Positions 16,876 through 25,059 of a stretch of DNA of 43,884 bases are shown in pieces. A model generated the notes under the pieces. That model was not told where the DNA came from and made no database searches. It saw only the letters and a program-made list of their open reading frames with translations. The position numbers and the translations under genes were made by a program. Each line of letters starts with the position of its first letter. Position 1 is the first letter of the stretch. This DNA is from Thermoplasmata archaeon (GTDB lineage: Archaea; Thermoplasmatota; Thermoplasmata; Lutacidiplasmatales; UBA184): the NCBI GenBank assembly GCA_035532555.1, contig DATKQS010000016.1, positions 1 through 43,884 on the forward strand. Direction: 5' to 3'.

Positions 16876-18669
16876 CTTTGGGCGGAGGCGAACGCCGTGC
16901 CCGCCGTGGGGAGTGCCGTGGCTCTGGGACTCGTACAGTTCGAGGAGCTCGTCGGTCGTCGTGGCATCGGTCGGACCTTTGTCGTCCCGGTAGCGCCCCG
17001 TGAAACGCGGGAAGCGCAGCGCGAGGCCCGCCTCCGGCTTGACCCGGCCGATCCCCGCGCGGTGGATCGGGCTGAGCGTCAGTTCCGCACCCCGGACCTC
17101 GAGCACGAGCGCCGGCCGGAACCAGGCGTCCGCGTTCAGCCCCGTGTCGACGTTCGCCGGCCGCTCGCTGACCGCGTGAGGATGCAACCGACGCGGCATC
17201 TCCTCCAACGCCTGGTCGTCGAAGCCGCTCCCCACCTTGCAGAACGATTCGTACCGATCCTTGCGGGAGTTGTAGACGGCGAGGAGGAACGCCCCGAAGC
17301 GGCCTCCGCGGCGGCCGCGACCGGAGAACGCGCCGACGATGACCCCATCGATAGAATCGGCGAGTCCGGTGACGTACTCGCGCTTGTACTTGATCCACCA
17401 GTACCCTCGGGCCCCGGCCTGGTAGGAGCTCCCTTCCTGGAGGGACTTCGCCATCACTCCCTCGGCGCCCCCGGCGACGGCCTCGTCGAAGAATCGGGTC
17501 GCCGCGTCCACCGAGGCAACGACCCGGCTCTCCGCGAGGCGGATGCGCTCGTTGGGGACGAGGAGCGCTTCGAGGCGTTTTCGACGTTCGGGGTACGGCC
17601 GTTCGTACACCGCCTCCCCCGCGTCGAGGAGGACGTCGAAGACGAACAGCGCCACCGGGGTCTCCTCTTGGGCCCGTTCGAGGTCCCGCTTACGCCCACG
17701 ACGGTGGGAAACTTCCTGGAAGGGCCGTAGCTCGTCAGTGATCGGGTCCACCGGGACGCACTCCCCTTCGACGATGGCGGGGCGGTGGGGGATCGCGCTC
17801 CCCAGAGCCCCGATGAGATCGGGGAACTGAGGCCCGATCTCTTCTAGACGGCGCGAAAAGAGCCGCACCGAGCCGTCGCGCGCGATGTGGGCCTGGACGC
17901 GGAGCCCATCGTACTTGTACTCGAGAGCCGCGCGTCCGCCCATCCTCAGGAGAATGTCGGAGAGACTGTTCGAGCGCTCGGCGAGCATCGAGCGGACGGG
18001 GCGACCCACGGTGAGACCGAGTCGCGCGAGCGCCGGGACCCCTCCGGCGGCGAGCCGCTCCGCGATCAGGCCAAGATCGCTCGTCATGTTGAACGCCGCC
18101 TCGATCTCGTGCCGAGCGTGCTTGTCCCCGGGCGCGAAGTGCTCGGCGAGCGCGTCGAGGATCGTCATCTCGCGCACCCCGACGCGCAGCGTTCCGAGAA
18201 CGAAACGCAGGAGGTACTTTCCCTCGAGCGGGGTCGCTCGGCGCAGCAGTGTCTCGAGGATCGCGATCTTCGCTTCTTGAGAACCGGCGCCGCTCGCGTG
18301 GGCGACCTCGAGCAGGCGCGCGTAGACCTCGGGGACCTCGAGAGCTTTCGATTCCTCTCGGCGGGGTGGGGGCGCGAGCACCTCGGCGGCCGTGGTACCG
18401 AGATCCCCCGAGGCACGGGCCTGCCGCGCGAGCCGCTCCTCCTCCTCCCCCGTCGCCCGGGCGAGCGCCTTGAGAGCGAGCGAACCGGCGACCCCGAGCT
18501 CGACGCCCTCGTACTCGGGCCGCAGAAGCCCTTGGGAGAGATAGAGCACGATTCCGAGCTCCTCGCCCTTCACGGCACCGATCAGCTCGACGAGGATCGA
18601 GCGCATCTCGAGCCGCTTCGTCGTCGCTTCGAGCGCCTCGTAGGCCCGCGCGAGCTCAGCGTACTTCAC
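16870..18669 (-). CDS. lig: ATP-dependent DNA ligase
   Basis: Replicative archaeal ligase that seals nicks. The 599-residue protein has an N-terminal DNA-binding domain (about 1-225), the nucleotidyltransferase core with the adenylated Lys252 in EYKYDGLR, then VEGECVP, FVFDVLL and EGVMAKSL, and a C-terminal OB domain with GYWWIKYKREY and VGAFSGRGRRGG. Length and domain order are normal for archaea. The start overlaps rpe by 14 bp, so the two are co-transcribed. Confidence 0.96.
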   Translation of the reverse strand: MKYAELARAYEALEATTKRLEMRSILVELIGAVKGEELGIVLYLSQGLLRPEYEGVELGVAGSLALKALARATGEEEERLARQARASGDLGTTAAEVLAPPPRREESKALEVPEVYARLLEVAHASGAGSQEAKIAILETLLRRATPLEGKYLLRFVLGTLRVGVREMTILDALAEHFAPGDKHARHEIEAAFNMTSDLGLIAERLAAGGVPALARLGLTVGRPVRSMLAERSNSLSDILLRMGGRAALEYKYDGLRVQAHIARDGSVRLFSRRLEEIGPQFPDLIGALGSAIPHRPAIVEGECVPVDPITDELRPFQEVSHRRGRKRDLERAQEETPVALFVFDVLLDAGEAVYERPYPERRKRLEALLVPNERIRLAESRVVASVDAATRFFDEAVAGGAEGVMAKSLQEGSSYQAGARGYWWIKYKREYVTGLADSIDGVIVGAFSGRGRRGGRFGAFLLAVYNSRKDRYESFCKVGSGFDDQALEEMPRRLHPHAVSERPANVDTGLNADAWFRPALVLEVRGAELTLSPIHRAGIGRVKPEAGLALRFPRFTGRYRDDKGPTDATTTDELLELYESQSHGTPHGGHGVRLRPKA

Positions 18670-19351
18670 GCCGGGCTCCTTCCTCGACCGAGGCGCGCAG
18701 GCTTCGGATATTGTCGTCCACGCTCCCCCCGGCGAACACGGAGTTGCCGCACACGAAGAAGGTCGCTCCGGCTTGCGCCGCCGGGATCGCTGTCGAGGGG
18801 GTAATGCCGCCGTCCACGGAGAGATCGGCCGAGGATCCGATGCGGTCGAGCCGCTCCCGTGCGGACCGGATCTTGGGGACGGTCTCGGGAATGAACTTCT
18901 GACCGGAGAACCCGGGATGAACGCCCATCACGAGCACCTGATCGAGCTTTTCGATCCAGCGATCCACGGCCCCGATCGGAGTGTCGGGACGCAGGGCCGC
19001 CCCGACCGTCGCACCGAGCCGGTGCCCTTCGCGGATCACCTCGGCCGGATCGGAGCGGGACTCGAGGTGGAAGACCAGCGAGTCGCCCCCGGCCTTCCGA
19101 AACGCATCGAGATAGCGGAGCGGGTCGTCGATCATGAGATGGATATCGAGCGGCAGACGAGTGCGCTCTCGCACCGCGCGCACGAGCGCGGGGCCGAAGG
19201 AGATGTTCGGGACGAAATGGCCGTCCATCACGTCCAGGTGAAAGGCGTCGGCGCCTCCCTTCTCGGCCGCCCGGACTGCTTCGCCGAGCGCGCCGAAGTC
19301 CGCGCTCAGCAGGGATGGGGCGAGGCGAAGTTTCCGAGGGTGAGCCTCCAC
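18656..19351 (-). CDS. rpe: Ribulose-phosphate 3-epimerase
   Basis: Interconverts ribulose 5-phosphate and xylulose 5-phosphate. The 231-residue TIM barrel has LAPSLLSADF, the catalytic/metal block HLDVMDGHFVPNISFGP, DIHLMI, the active-site loop MGVHPGFSGQKF and the second catalytic Asp in SVDGGI. GTG 19351 was chosen because the conserved region begins there and a TATA box lies about 25 nt upstream; the frame continues far upstream only as arginine-rich shadow. Rpe is uncommon in many archaea; here it could serve pentose supply for riboflavin and nucleotides (inference). Confidence 0.93.
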   Translation of the reverse strand: MEAHPRKLRLAPSLLSADFGALGEAVRAAEKGGADAFHLDVMDGHFVPNISFGPALVRAVRERTRLPLDIHLMIDDPLRYLDAFRKAGGDSLVFHLESRSDPAEVIREGHRLGATVGAALRPDTPIGAVDRWIEKLDQVLVMGVHPGFSGQKFIPETVPKIRSARERLDRIGSSADLSVDGGITPSTAIPAAQAGATFFVCGNSVFAGGSVDDNIRSLRASVEEGARREVR

Positions 19352-19372
19352 ATGCGCGCCATGGCCCGGGGC

Positions 19373-19378
19373 GTATAT
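19373..19378 (-). promoter_or_regulatory. TATA box of rpe
   Basis: The minus strand reads ATATAC inside GC-rich sequence, centred about 25 nt before the GTG at 19351. This predicts a leaderless rpe-lig transcript. Confidence 0.6.
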
Positions 19379-19431
19379 GTCTCCGCCCGCTCCGAGCGGC
19401 CGGCACGAGCGTGGGACACGCCGGAGGGAGT

Positions 19432-19815
19432 TCACAAGAGCGGTAGCGAGCCCGTGATGGGGTCGAGCTCGGAGGCGAGCGCCGGACCCAGCCCGAGGCA
19501 CGTACGGGTCCCCGGCGCGACCTCGGTAAACCCAGCGTCTTCGACCCAGACTGCCCCGATCCCCCGCGCGCGCGCCCGACGCTCGATGTCGACCATCTCG
19601 TCGAGCGTGCTCACGACGAGCGCGATCTTCTTCTGGCCCTGGGCGAGCCACTCCGCCATGCCTTCCTCATCCCGCCGGCGCGCCTGTTCCACCAGCATCA
19701 CGGCGGCGTGGGCCGCCTGAACCGCGGCCTTGCCCGCCGAGAGCCGAAGCTCCCCGCGAAGGACGAGGGCCATCTTCCGCTCGCCGCGCTCGGCGCCGCG
19801 CGGATTACGCGGCAT
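19432..19815 (-). CDS. pth2: Peptidyl-tRNA hydrolase, Pth2 type
   Basis: Releases tRNA from stalled peptidyl-tRNA. Archaea and eukaryotes share this Pth2 fold. The core has GELRLSAGKAAVQAAHAAV, LAQGQKKIALVV, GAVWVEDAGFTEVAPGT and the C-terminal GLGPALASELDPITG, all normal for the family. ATG 19815 (127 residues) overlaps the upstream membrane protein gene by 11 bp. ATG 19773 would give 113 residues, closer to the family norm, so the start is uncertain. Confidence 0.92.
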   Translation of the reverse strand: MPRNPRGAERGERKMALVLRGELRLSAGKAAVQAAHAAVMLVEQARRRDEEGMAEWLAQGQKKIALVVSTLDEMVDIERRARARGIGAVWVEDAGFTEVAPGTRTCLGLGPALASELDPITGSLPLL

Positions 19816-20341
19816 ATTCGGCCTCGCGTCGGCGTTGCAGCTCGGTTCGACGCGCCCGGACCGCACCGAGTTGGCTCTCCAGGTCCGCCTGTTGCTCGGT
19901 CGTGCCGACGCGATCGAGCTCGCGGTGCAGCCGCTTCTCCTCGCGATCGAGCCGGGTCAGTTCGCGGGCGAGCTCGAAAGGCCCATCCTCGCCGGGGGCG
20001 AGTGCGGGGGTCCGTACGGGAGGGGTCGCTCGGTAAGCTCCTCGAACCGCTCCTACCCCGAGGGCGATGATCGCGATCACGAAGAGGACCGCTTCGAGAA
20101 CCGGGTCCGACCACGCCGCTTGGAACCCCTGGGGTCCCCCCACGAGGAGCGCGTAGCCCACGAGCACGGTGAGCGCCACGCTCAGGACGAAGGATAGGGT
20201 GCCGATCTCGATCGCACGCACCAGCGCGTCCTCGCCCCGCACGCGCCACTCCGGGAACGTCGCCTTGGTCACAAAGTACCCCGGAACGAAGAACAAGAGG
20301 AGGATCCCGACGACGATCTCGAGGCCCGTCCAGTCCGACAT
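19805..20341 (-). CDS. DUF1616-like membrane protein with C-terminal coiled coil
   Basis: The 178-residue protein has three hydrophobic helices (about 8-28, 45-67, 83-103). The N-terminal FVPGYFVTKATFP resembles the start of DUF1616 proteins. The last 60 residues are charged and predicted to form a coiled coil. It lies between SRP54 and pth2 on the same strand, overlapping pth2. Function unknown. The 91 bp before it (20342-20432) show no clear TATA box or gene. Confidence 0.72.
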   Translation of the reverse strand: MSDWTGLEIVVGILLLFFVPGYFVTKATFPEWRVRGEDALVRAIEIGTLSFVLSVALTVLVGYALLVGGPQGFQAAWSDPVLEAVLFVIAIIALGVGAVRGAYRATPPVRTPALAPGEDGPFELARELTRLDREEKRLHRELDRVGTTEQQADLESQLGAVRARRTELQRRREAEYAA

Positions 20342-20432
20342 CGCGTGCGCGGCTCCGCGACCTCACGTCCGTTCGGCGCTTGAGGGTTTCACCGCATGAC
20401 CCGGCCGGCGGGGGCTGACGGGCCGCGCGCGA

Positions 20433-21776
20433 TCACGAGGGCGGAGGCGCCCCGCCTTGGGACATCTGCCGTTCGATCTGGCGGCGCAAGCGTCGGTTCG
20501 AAGTGATGCCGTGGGCGGCCTTCTTCGTCGTTTCGTAGTACTTGAGGAGCGCTCGGACCTCCGGCGGCTTGTTCCCGCTGCCGCGGGCGATGCGGTGGGC
20601 CCGTTCGGACTTGATGATGTTCGCGTCGTCGAGCTCGGCGGAGGTCATCGAATCGAGCATCGTGCGGAACTTCCGCAACTGGACCTGGGTCTCGTTGAGC
20701 TTCGAATCATCGATCTTGGCCGGGCCGAGGCCCGGAAAGAAGGACATGAGCTTGGAGAGCGAGCCCATCTGCCCCAGGGAGTCGAGTTGCGTGCGGAGGT
20801 CGCGCAGGGTGAAGCGGCCGGAGATGAGATGCTCGCTCGCCTTCTGCGCCTCCTCTTTTCCGCGGAGGTCCTCGAATCGTTCGAGGAGCGTCTGCAGGTC
20901 ACCCATGCCCAGCAATCGGGAGACGAACCGGGTCGGGTCGAACCGCTCGAGCTCGTCCAGGTGCTCACCGGTTCCGATGAACAGGATCGGGGCTCCGCTC
21001 GCCGCGACGGCGGAGAGCGCCCCTCCGCCCTTGGCGGAGCCATCGAGCTTGGTGAGGATCACTCCCGTGAGTCCCACCGCTTCCTGGAACGCCTTCGCGC
21101 TCCGGCCGGCGCTCTGCCCCATCGCGGCGTCCAGTACTAAGATCGTCTCATCCGGTTTCACGACATCGTGGATCTGCCGCAGTTCGGCGATCAACTCCGC
21201 GTCGATCCCACTGCGCCCGGCCGTGTCCACGATGATCGCGAAGTGCGGTGGGAACGCGGCGAGTCCCTCCCGGACGATCACCTCGGCGCGGCGCTCGGCG
21301 CGGTTCGCATAGAACTCGCACCCGACCTTCTGGGCGAGCTGTTGGAGTTGGTCGATTGCGGCGGGGCGATGGACATCCGCGGCGATCAGCCCGACCCGGA
21401 CTCCCTTCTTCTGGTACTGCCGGGCGAGCTTGGCGGCCGTGGTCGTCTTGCCCTGTCCGAAAAGCCCCGCGAGGAGGATCCGCCGGGGCCGGAACTCGAA
21501 GGGCCGATCCTTGCCTAGGATGCCGCGGATCTCCTCGTAGATGATGCGGATGAGGAAGTCGCGTAGGCTCGAACCGGCGGGGGGCTTGTCCTCCTTCGCG
21601 CGGCGCTTGACCCGGTCGGTGAGCTGGAGGGTCAACTCCACGTTGACGTCCGCTTGCAGGAGTGCGCGCTGGATGTCCCGGACGACCTCGGCGAGGAGCG
21701 CGTCGTCGACGGCCGAACCGCGGGCGATCTTCTGGAGCACCGCGCGAAGCGATTTGCCCAGCGAGTCCAGCACCAT
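20433..21776 (-). CDS. srp54: Signal recognition particle GTPase SRP54
   Basis: Binds signal sequences and 7S RNA and targets ribosomes to the membrane. The 447-residue protein has the N helical bundle (about 1-88), the G domain with P-loop GLFGQGKTTT (104-113), ADVHRPAA, DTAGRS and TKLDGSAKGGG, and the methionine-containing M domain with the SERAHRIARGSG RNA-binding segment. ATG 21776 gives the family-typical MVLDSLG start and follows GGGGGAGGT. The frame stays open 68 codons upstream, discussed among the findings. Confidence 0.96.
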   Translation of the reverse strand: MVLDSLGKSLRAVLQKIARGSAVDDALLAEVVRDIQRALLQADVNVELTLQLTDRVKRRAKEDKPPAGSSLRDFLIRIIYEEIRGILGKDRPFEFRPRRILLAGLFGQGKTTTAAKLARQYQKKGVRVGLIAADVHRPAAIDQLQQLAQKVGCEFYANRAERRAEVIVREGLAAFPPHFAIIVDTAGRSGIDAELIAELRQIHDVVKPDETILVLDAAMGQSAGRSAKAFQEAVGLTGVILTKLDGSAKGGGALSAVAASGAPILFIGTGEHLDELERFDPTRFVSRLLGMGDLQTLLERFEDLRGKEEAQKASEHLISGRFTLRDLRTQLDSLGQMGSLSKLMSFFPGLGPAKIDDSKLNETQVQLRKFRTMLDSMTSAELDDANIIKSERAHRIARGSGNKPPEVRALLKYYETTKKAAHGITSNRRLRRQIERQMSQGGAPPPS

Positions 21777-21968
21777 ACCTCCCCCGGAGGCGACCTCGAC
21801 GGGCCGCTCGAGTTCGGCTACGCAGCCGCCCTCCTTACCCTTTCGTGGCACGAGAAACCGCCCGTCCCGGGAGAGGTACGCGCCTTCCGACGTCCGAGAC
21901 GACCGCTCGCGTGCGCCGACGAATCGGCCCGAGCCGCGAACTGGCGCTCCTCGCCCTGCCAGCAAGAT

Positions 21969-21976
21969 TCTTAACG
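21969..21976 (+). promoter_or_regulatory. Possible TATA box of the GltD-like gene
   Basis: TCTTAACG lies about 31 nt upstream of the ATG at 22004 and resembles the CTTAAC element before pheS. The rest of the divergent gap 21777-22003 is GC-rich with no other clear signal. Confidence 0.4.
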
Positions 21977-22003
21977 TCACGACGGAAGGTAGGGACGTAG
22001 ACC

Positions 22004-23476
22004 ATGAACGCCGATCCCGTAACTCCGGCGGCGGCCGCGCCGGCGAAGGTCACGCCACCGAAGCTCAACCCGGTCCGCGTCACGATCGCGGAGGAATCGA
22101 TGCCGACGCGAGCGGAGGATTTCCGCGAGGTTCTCCACGCCTACTCGAAGGAGGACGCTATCCTGGAGGCCAAGCGATGCATCCAGTGCCGGCGCCCCTG
22201 GTGCGTCGAGGCGTGCCCCATCACGCAAGATTGCCGGCAGTACATCACGCTCATCGCGGACAGAGATTTTGATGGCGCCAAGCGAGTGACGATTCAGGAC
22301 AATCCACTCGCCACCTCTCTGTGCAAGGTCTGCTACCACTACTGTGAGGACTCCTGCGTGGTCAAGAAGAAAGGCGTGCCGATCGCCATCCGTCACCTGA
22401 AGCGCGCCGCGCTCGACTACGGAGCGGGCGACCTCGCCTACGTTGCATCGAAGCCACGGAACCAGCGGGTCGCGGTGATCGGCGCGGGCCCGGCCGGCAT
22501 GATGATGGCTTGGGAGCTCGGCATCCGCGGCTACTCCATCACCGTCTTCGAGCAGGAGCAGCGGCTCGGGGGCCTGATGCAAACCATCCCCGCCTACCGG
22601 ATGACGGACGCCGACGTCCAGGTCGACAAGGCGCGCTACCGCCACCTCGACGTGACCTGGGTGGACGGCACGAAGGTGGGGCGGGCGTTCCCGGTCGCGC
22701 AGCTCCTCACGGACGGATACCAAGCCGTGTTCGTCTCGATCGGCACCTCCCGGCACCGCGTGCTCGGGATCCCCGGCGAGGACCTCCCCGGGGTCCAGCC
22801 GGCGCTTGAGCTCCTCAAGCGGATGAACCGCGGGGAGAGCGTCTCCGTCGGCAAGAGGATCGTCGTGGTCGGAGGCGGAGACGTGGCGATGGACTCGGTC
22901 CGCAGCGCGCTGCGCCTCTCGGAGGGCGGTGACGTCACGCTCGTCTATCGACGGGGCCGCTCGGAGATGCCCGCGGACCCGGAAGAGGTTCACGGCGCCG
23001 AGCAGGAGGGGATCCACTTCCAATTCCTGAAGGCCCCCCTCAAGATGGTCGGAGACGGACACGTCGAAGGTCTGGTCGTCCAAACGATGGAGCTCGGTCC
23101 CCCGGACGCCGGGGGTCGGCGAAGCCCGATCCCGGTTGCCGGCTCGGAAGAGACGATCCCCTGCGACACCGTCATCGTCGCGGTCGGCCAGAAGGCGGAC
23201 CTCGAAGGGTTCGACGGCGGCCTCGATCTCCAGCTGACCAGTCAGGGATGGCCCGAGGGCAAGGGTCCCGGTTTCCAGACGGGGGTGCCGGGGATATTCG
23301 CGGCCGGCGGACGCTCGGTCGTCTATGCGATGGGCGCCGCGACTGAGGCCGCGATCGCGATCGACGCGTATCTCTGCGCGAAACGCGGGGAAGCCCCCAC
23401 GGCCCGGCCCGACCCGCTGGGCGGAGAGACGCCGTTCGTGCTGCCGGCCGGATACACGAAGCCGATCCGAGTGTAG
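22004..23476 (+). CDS. NADPH-dependent glutamate synthase small subunit-like flavoprotein
   Basis: The 490-residue protein has an N-terminal Fe-S domain with cysteine clusters CIQCRRPWCVEACPITQDC and CKVCYHYCEDSC, an FAD site VAVIGAGPAGMMMAWEL, an NAD(P) site VVVGGGDVAMDSVRSALR and the C-terminal block GIFAAGGRSVVYAMGAATE. This is the GltD/SudA/NfnB family, which moves electrons between NAD(P)H, flavin and Fe-S partners. No glutamate synthase large subunit is adjacent, so in this genome it could be a stand-alone archaeal glutamate synthase, a sulfide dehydrogenase-like or an NfnB-like subunit. Confidence 0.88.
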   Translation: MNADPVTPAAAAPAKVTPPKLNPVRVTIAEESMPTRAEDFREVLHAYSKEDAILEAKRCIQCRRPWCVEACPITQDCRQYITLIADRDFDGAKRVTIQDNPLATSLCKVCYHYCEDSCVVKKKGVPIAIRHLKRAALDYGAGDLAYVASKPRNQRVAVIGAGPAGMMMAWELGIRGYSITVFEQEQRLGGLMQTIPAYRMTDADVQVDKARYRHLDVTWVDGTKVGRAFPVAQLLTDGYQAVFVSIGTSRHRVLGIPGEDLPGVQPALELLKRMNRGESVSVGKRIVVVGGGDVAMDSVRSALRLSEGGDVTLVYRRGRSEMPADPEEVHGAEQEGIHFQFLKAPLKMVGDGHVEGLVVQTMELGPPDAGGRRSPIPVAGSEETIPCDTVIVAVGQKADLEGFDGGLDLQLTSQGWPEGKGPGFQTGVPGIFAAGGRSVVYAMGAATEAAIAIDAYLCAKRGEAPTARPDPLGGETPFVLPAGYTKPIRV

Positions 23477-23521
23477 GTCGCCCTCCCGGCGCCGGCTCAC
23501 GCGCCAGGTTTCGCGGAAAGA

Positions 23522-23527
23522 CTTAAC
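23522..23527 (+). promoter_or_regulatory. TATA-like element of pheS
   Basis: CTTAAC within AAAGACTTAACG is centred about 25 nt before the GTG at 23550, which suggests a leaderless pheS-pheT transcript. Confidence 0.5.
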
Positions 23528-23549
23528 GCGCCGGCCGAATGGGCCAACC

Positions 23550-25058
23550 GTGACGACCGCGATGAGCGAGGACCCGGACGGATCGACTCCGACGGATCTC
23601 TCGGATCCCGAGCGCGCGGTCCTTCTGCGCCTGCGCGAGTGCGAGAATCCCTCGACCGAGGAGGAGATCGCGGAGAAGCTCGCGACACCGATCGAGTCGG
23701 TCCGGGGGAGCCTGCAGCGGCTGCGCTCGAAGCACCTCGCGCTCGTCGAGGAGGAGCACCGGGCCCATCGCCGGCTCACTCCTCGCGGTCGCGCGACGCT
23801 CGACGTGGGCCTTCCGGAGCGTCGACTGCTCGACCTGCTCGCCGCCGGTACGCCCTTGACGGAAGGAGATCTTCAGCCGGAAGAGCGATCGGCCGCGATC
23901 GGCGTGCTCCGACGCCGCGGGTATCTCGCGGATGGGGCGCCGTTCCGGCTTCGGCCCGGGGCCCCTCCGCGCGAGACCGCGTTGCCGGAAGAGGCGACGC
24001 TCCGAGCCGTGGCCGACGAATCCGAATCCGTCGATCCCGAGGTCTTCTCCCGACTCGAACGCCGCGGTCTCGTCCGGGTCGAGCACGCCTCGTTCAAGCG
24101 CTGGTCCCCTTCCAAAGAGGGCCGGCGGATCTCGCTCGAAGGCGCGGAGACCGACCGGATCGGCGCCCTAACCTCGGAGATGATGCGCGCCCGCAACTGG
24201 GAGGGACGAGTGTTCCGCCCCTACGACGTTCGCGCGCCGGTGTCGTATCTCACGGGTCCCCGGCCCCACCCGTACGTCGCGTGGCTAGAGGAGTTCGAAG
24301 ATGTTCTGATCGGTCTCGGCTTTCAACAGGCCGAAGGGCCGCTCATCGAGACCGAGTTCTGGAATTCCGATCTGTTGTTCATGCCCCAAGACCATCCGGC
24401 ACGGTCCATCCACGACGTGCTGTACCTCGAACAGCTCGAGGGCAAGCCGCCTCCCGCGCGCCTGGCGGCACGCGTGGCCGCGGTCCACGAGGGCCGTGCG
24501 CTACCCGGAGAGCGACGCGCCATCGGCCCGGGGTGGGGAGGAGCGTACGATCCCCGCATCGCGTCGCACCCCGTACTCCGATCCCAGACGACGGCCGTCA
24601 GCGGCCGCTTCCTGGCCGCGAACCCGAAGCCTCCCTTCCGGATGTTCTCGATCGACCGGAACTTCCGGTTCGAAGCCCTCGACGCCCGACATCACATCGA
24701 GTTCACGCAGTGCGAAGGCATCCTCGGCGAGGAGGGCATCAGCATCCGCCATCTCGTCGGGATCTTCCAAGCGTGTGCGGAGGCGATCGGCATCCGCGAG
24801 ATGAAAATCCGCCCGAGCTACTTCCCCTTCACCGAACCGTCGATCGAGGGGTACGTTCGGCACCCCCGGCTCGGGTGGCTCGAGATCTTCCCGGGCGGGA
24901 TGTTCCGCCCCGAGGTGCTCGGGCCGCTCGGGATCGATGTCCCCGTCGCGGCCTGGGGGATCGGGATCGCCCGCCTCGCCATGGTCGCCCTCGGCCTCAA
25001 CGACGTGCGCGAGCTGTTCGACGACGACCTTCGGCGCCTCGAAGGGGGAGCGACGTAG
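23550..25058 (+). CDS. pheS: Phenylalanyl-tRNA synthetase alpha subunit
   Basis: Catalytic subunit that charges tRNA-Phe. The 502-residue protein has N-terminal winged-helix domains (about 1-190) and the class II core: motif 1 near HPYVAWLEEFEDVLIGLGF, motif 2 with FSIDRNFRFEALDARHHIEF, and motif 3 WGIGIARLAMVALG. Length matches archaeal PheS. GTG 23550 agrees with the TATA spacing; ATG 23562 is the alternative. It ends 1 bp before pheT. Confidence 0.95.
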   Translation: MTTAMSEDPDGSTPTDLSDPERAVLLRLRECENPSTEEEIAEKLATPIESVRGSLQRLRSKHLALVEEEHRAHRRLTPRGRATLDVGLPERRLLDLLAAGTPLTEGDLQPEERSAAIGVLRRRGYLADGAPFRLRPGAPPRETALPEEATLRAVADESESVDPEVFSRLERRGLVRVEHASFKRWSPSKEGRRISLEGAETDRIGALTSEMMRARNWEGRVFRPYDVRAPVSYLTGPRPHPYVAWLEEFEDVLIGLGFQQAEGPLIETEFWNSDLLFMPQDHPARSIHDVLYLEQLEGKPPPARLAARVAAVHEGRALPGERRAIGPGWGGAYDPRIASHPVLRSQTTAVSGRFLAANPKPPFRMFSIDRNFRFEALDARHHIEFTQCEGILGEEGISIRHLVGIFQACAEAIGIREMKIRPSYFPFTEPSIEGYVRHPRLGWLEIFPGGMFRPEVLGPLGIDVPVAAWGIGIARLAMVALGLNDVRELFDDDLRRLEGGAT

Positions 25059-25059
25059 C

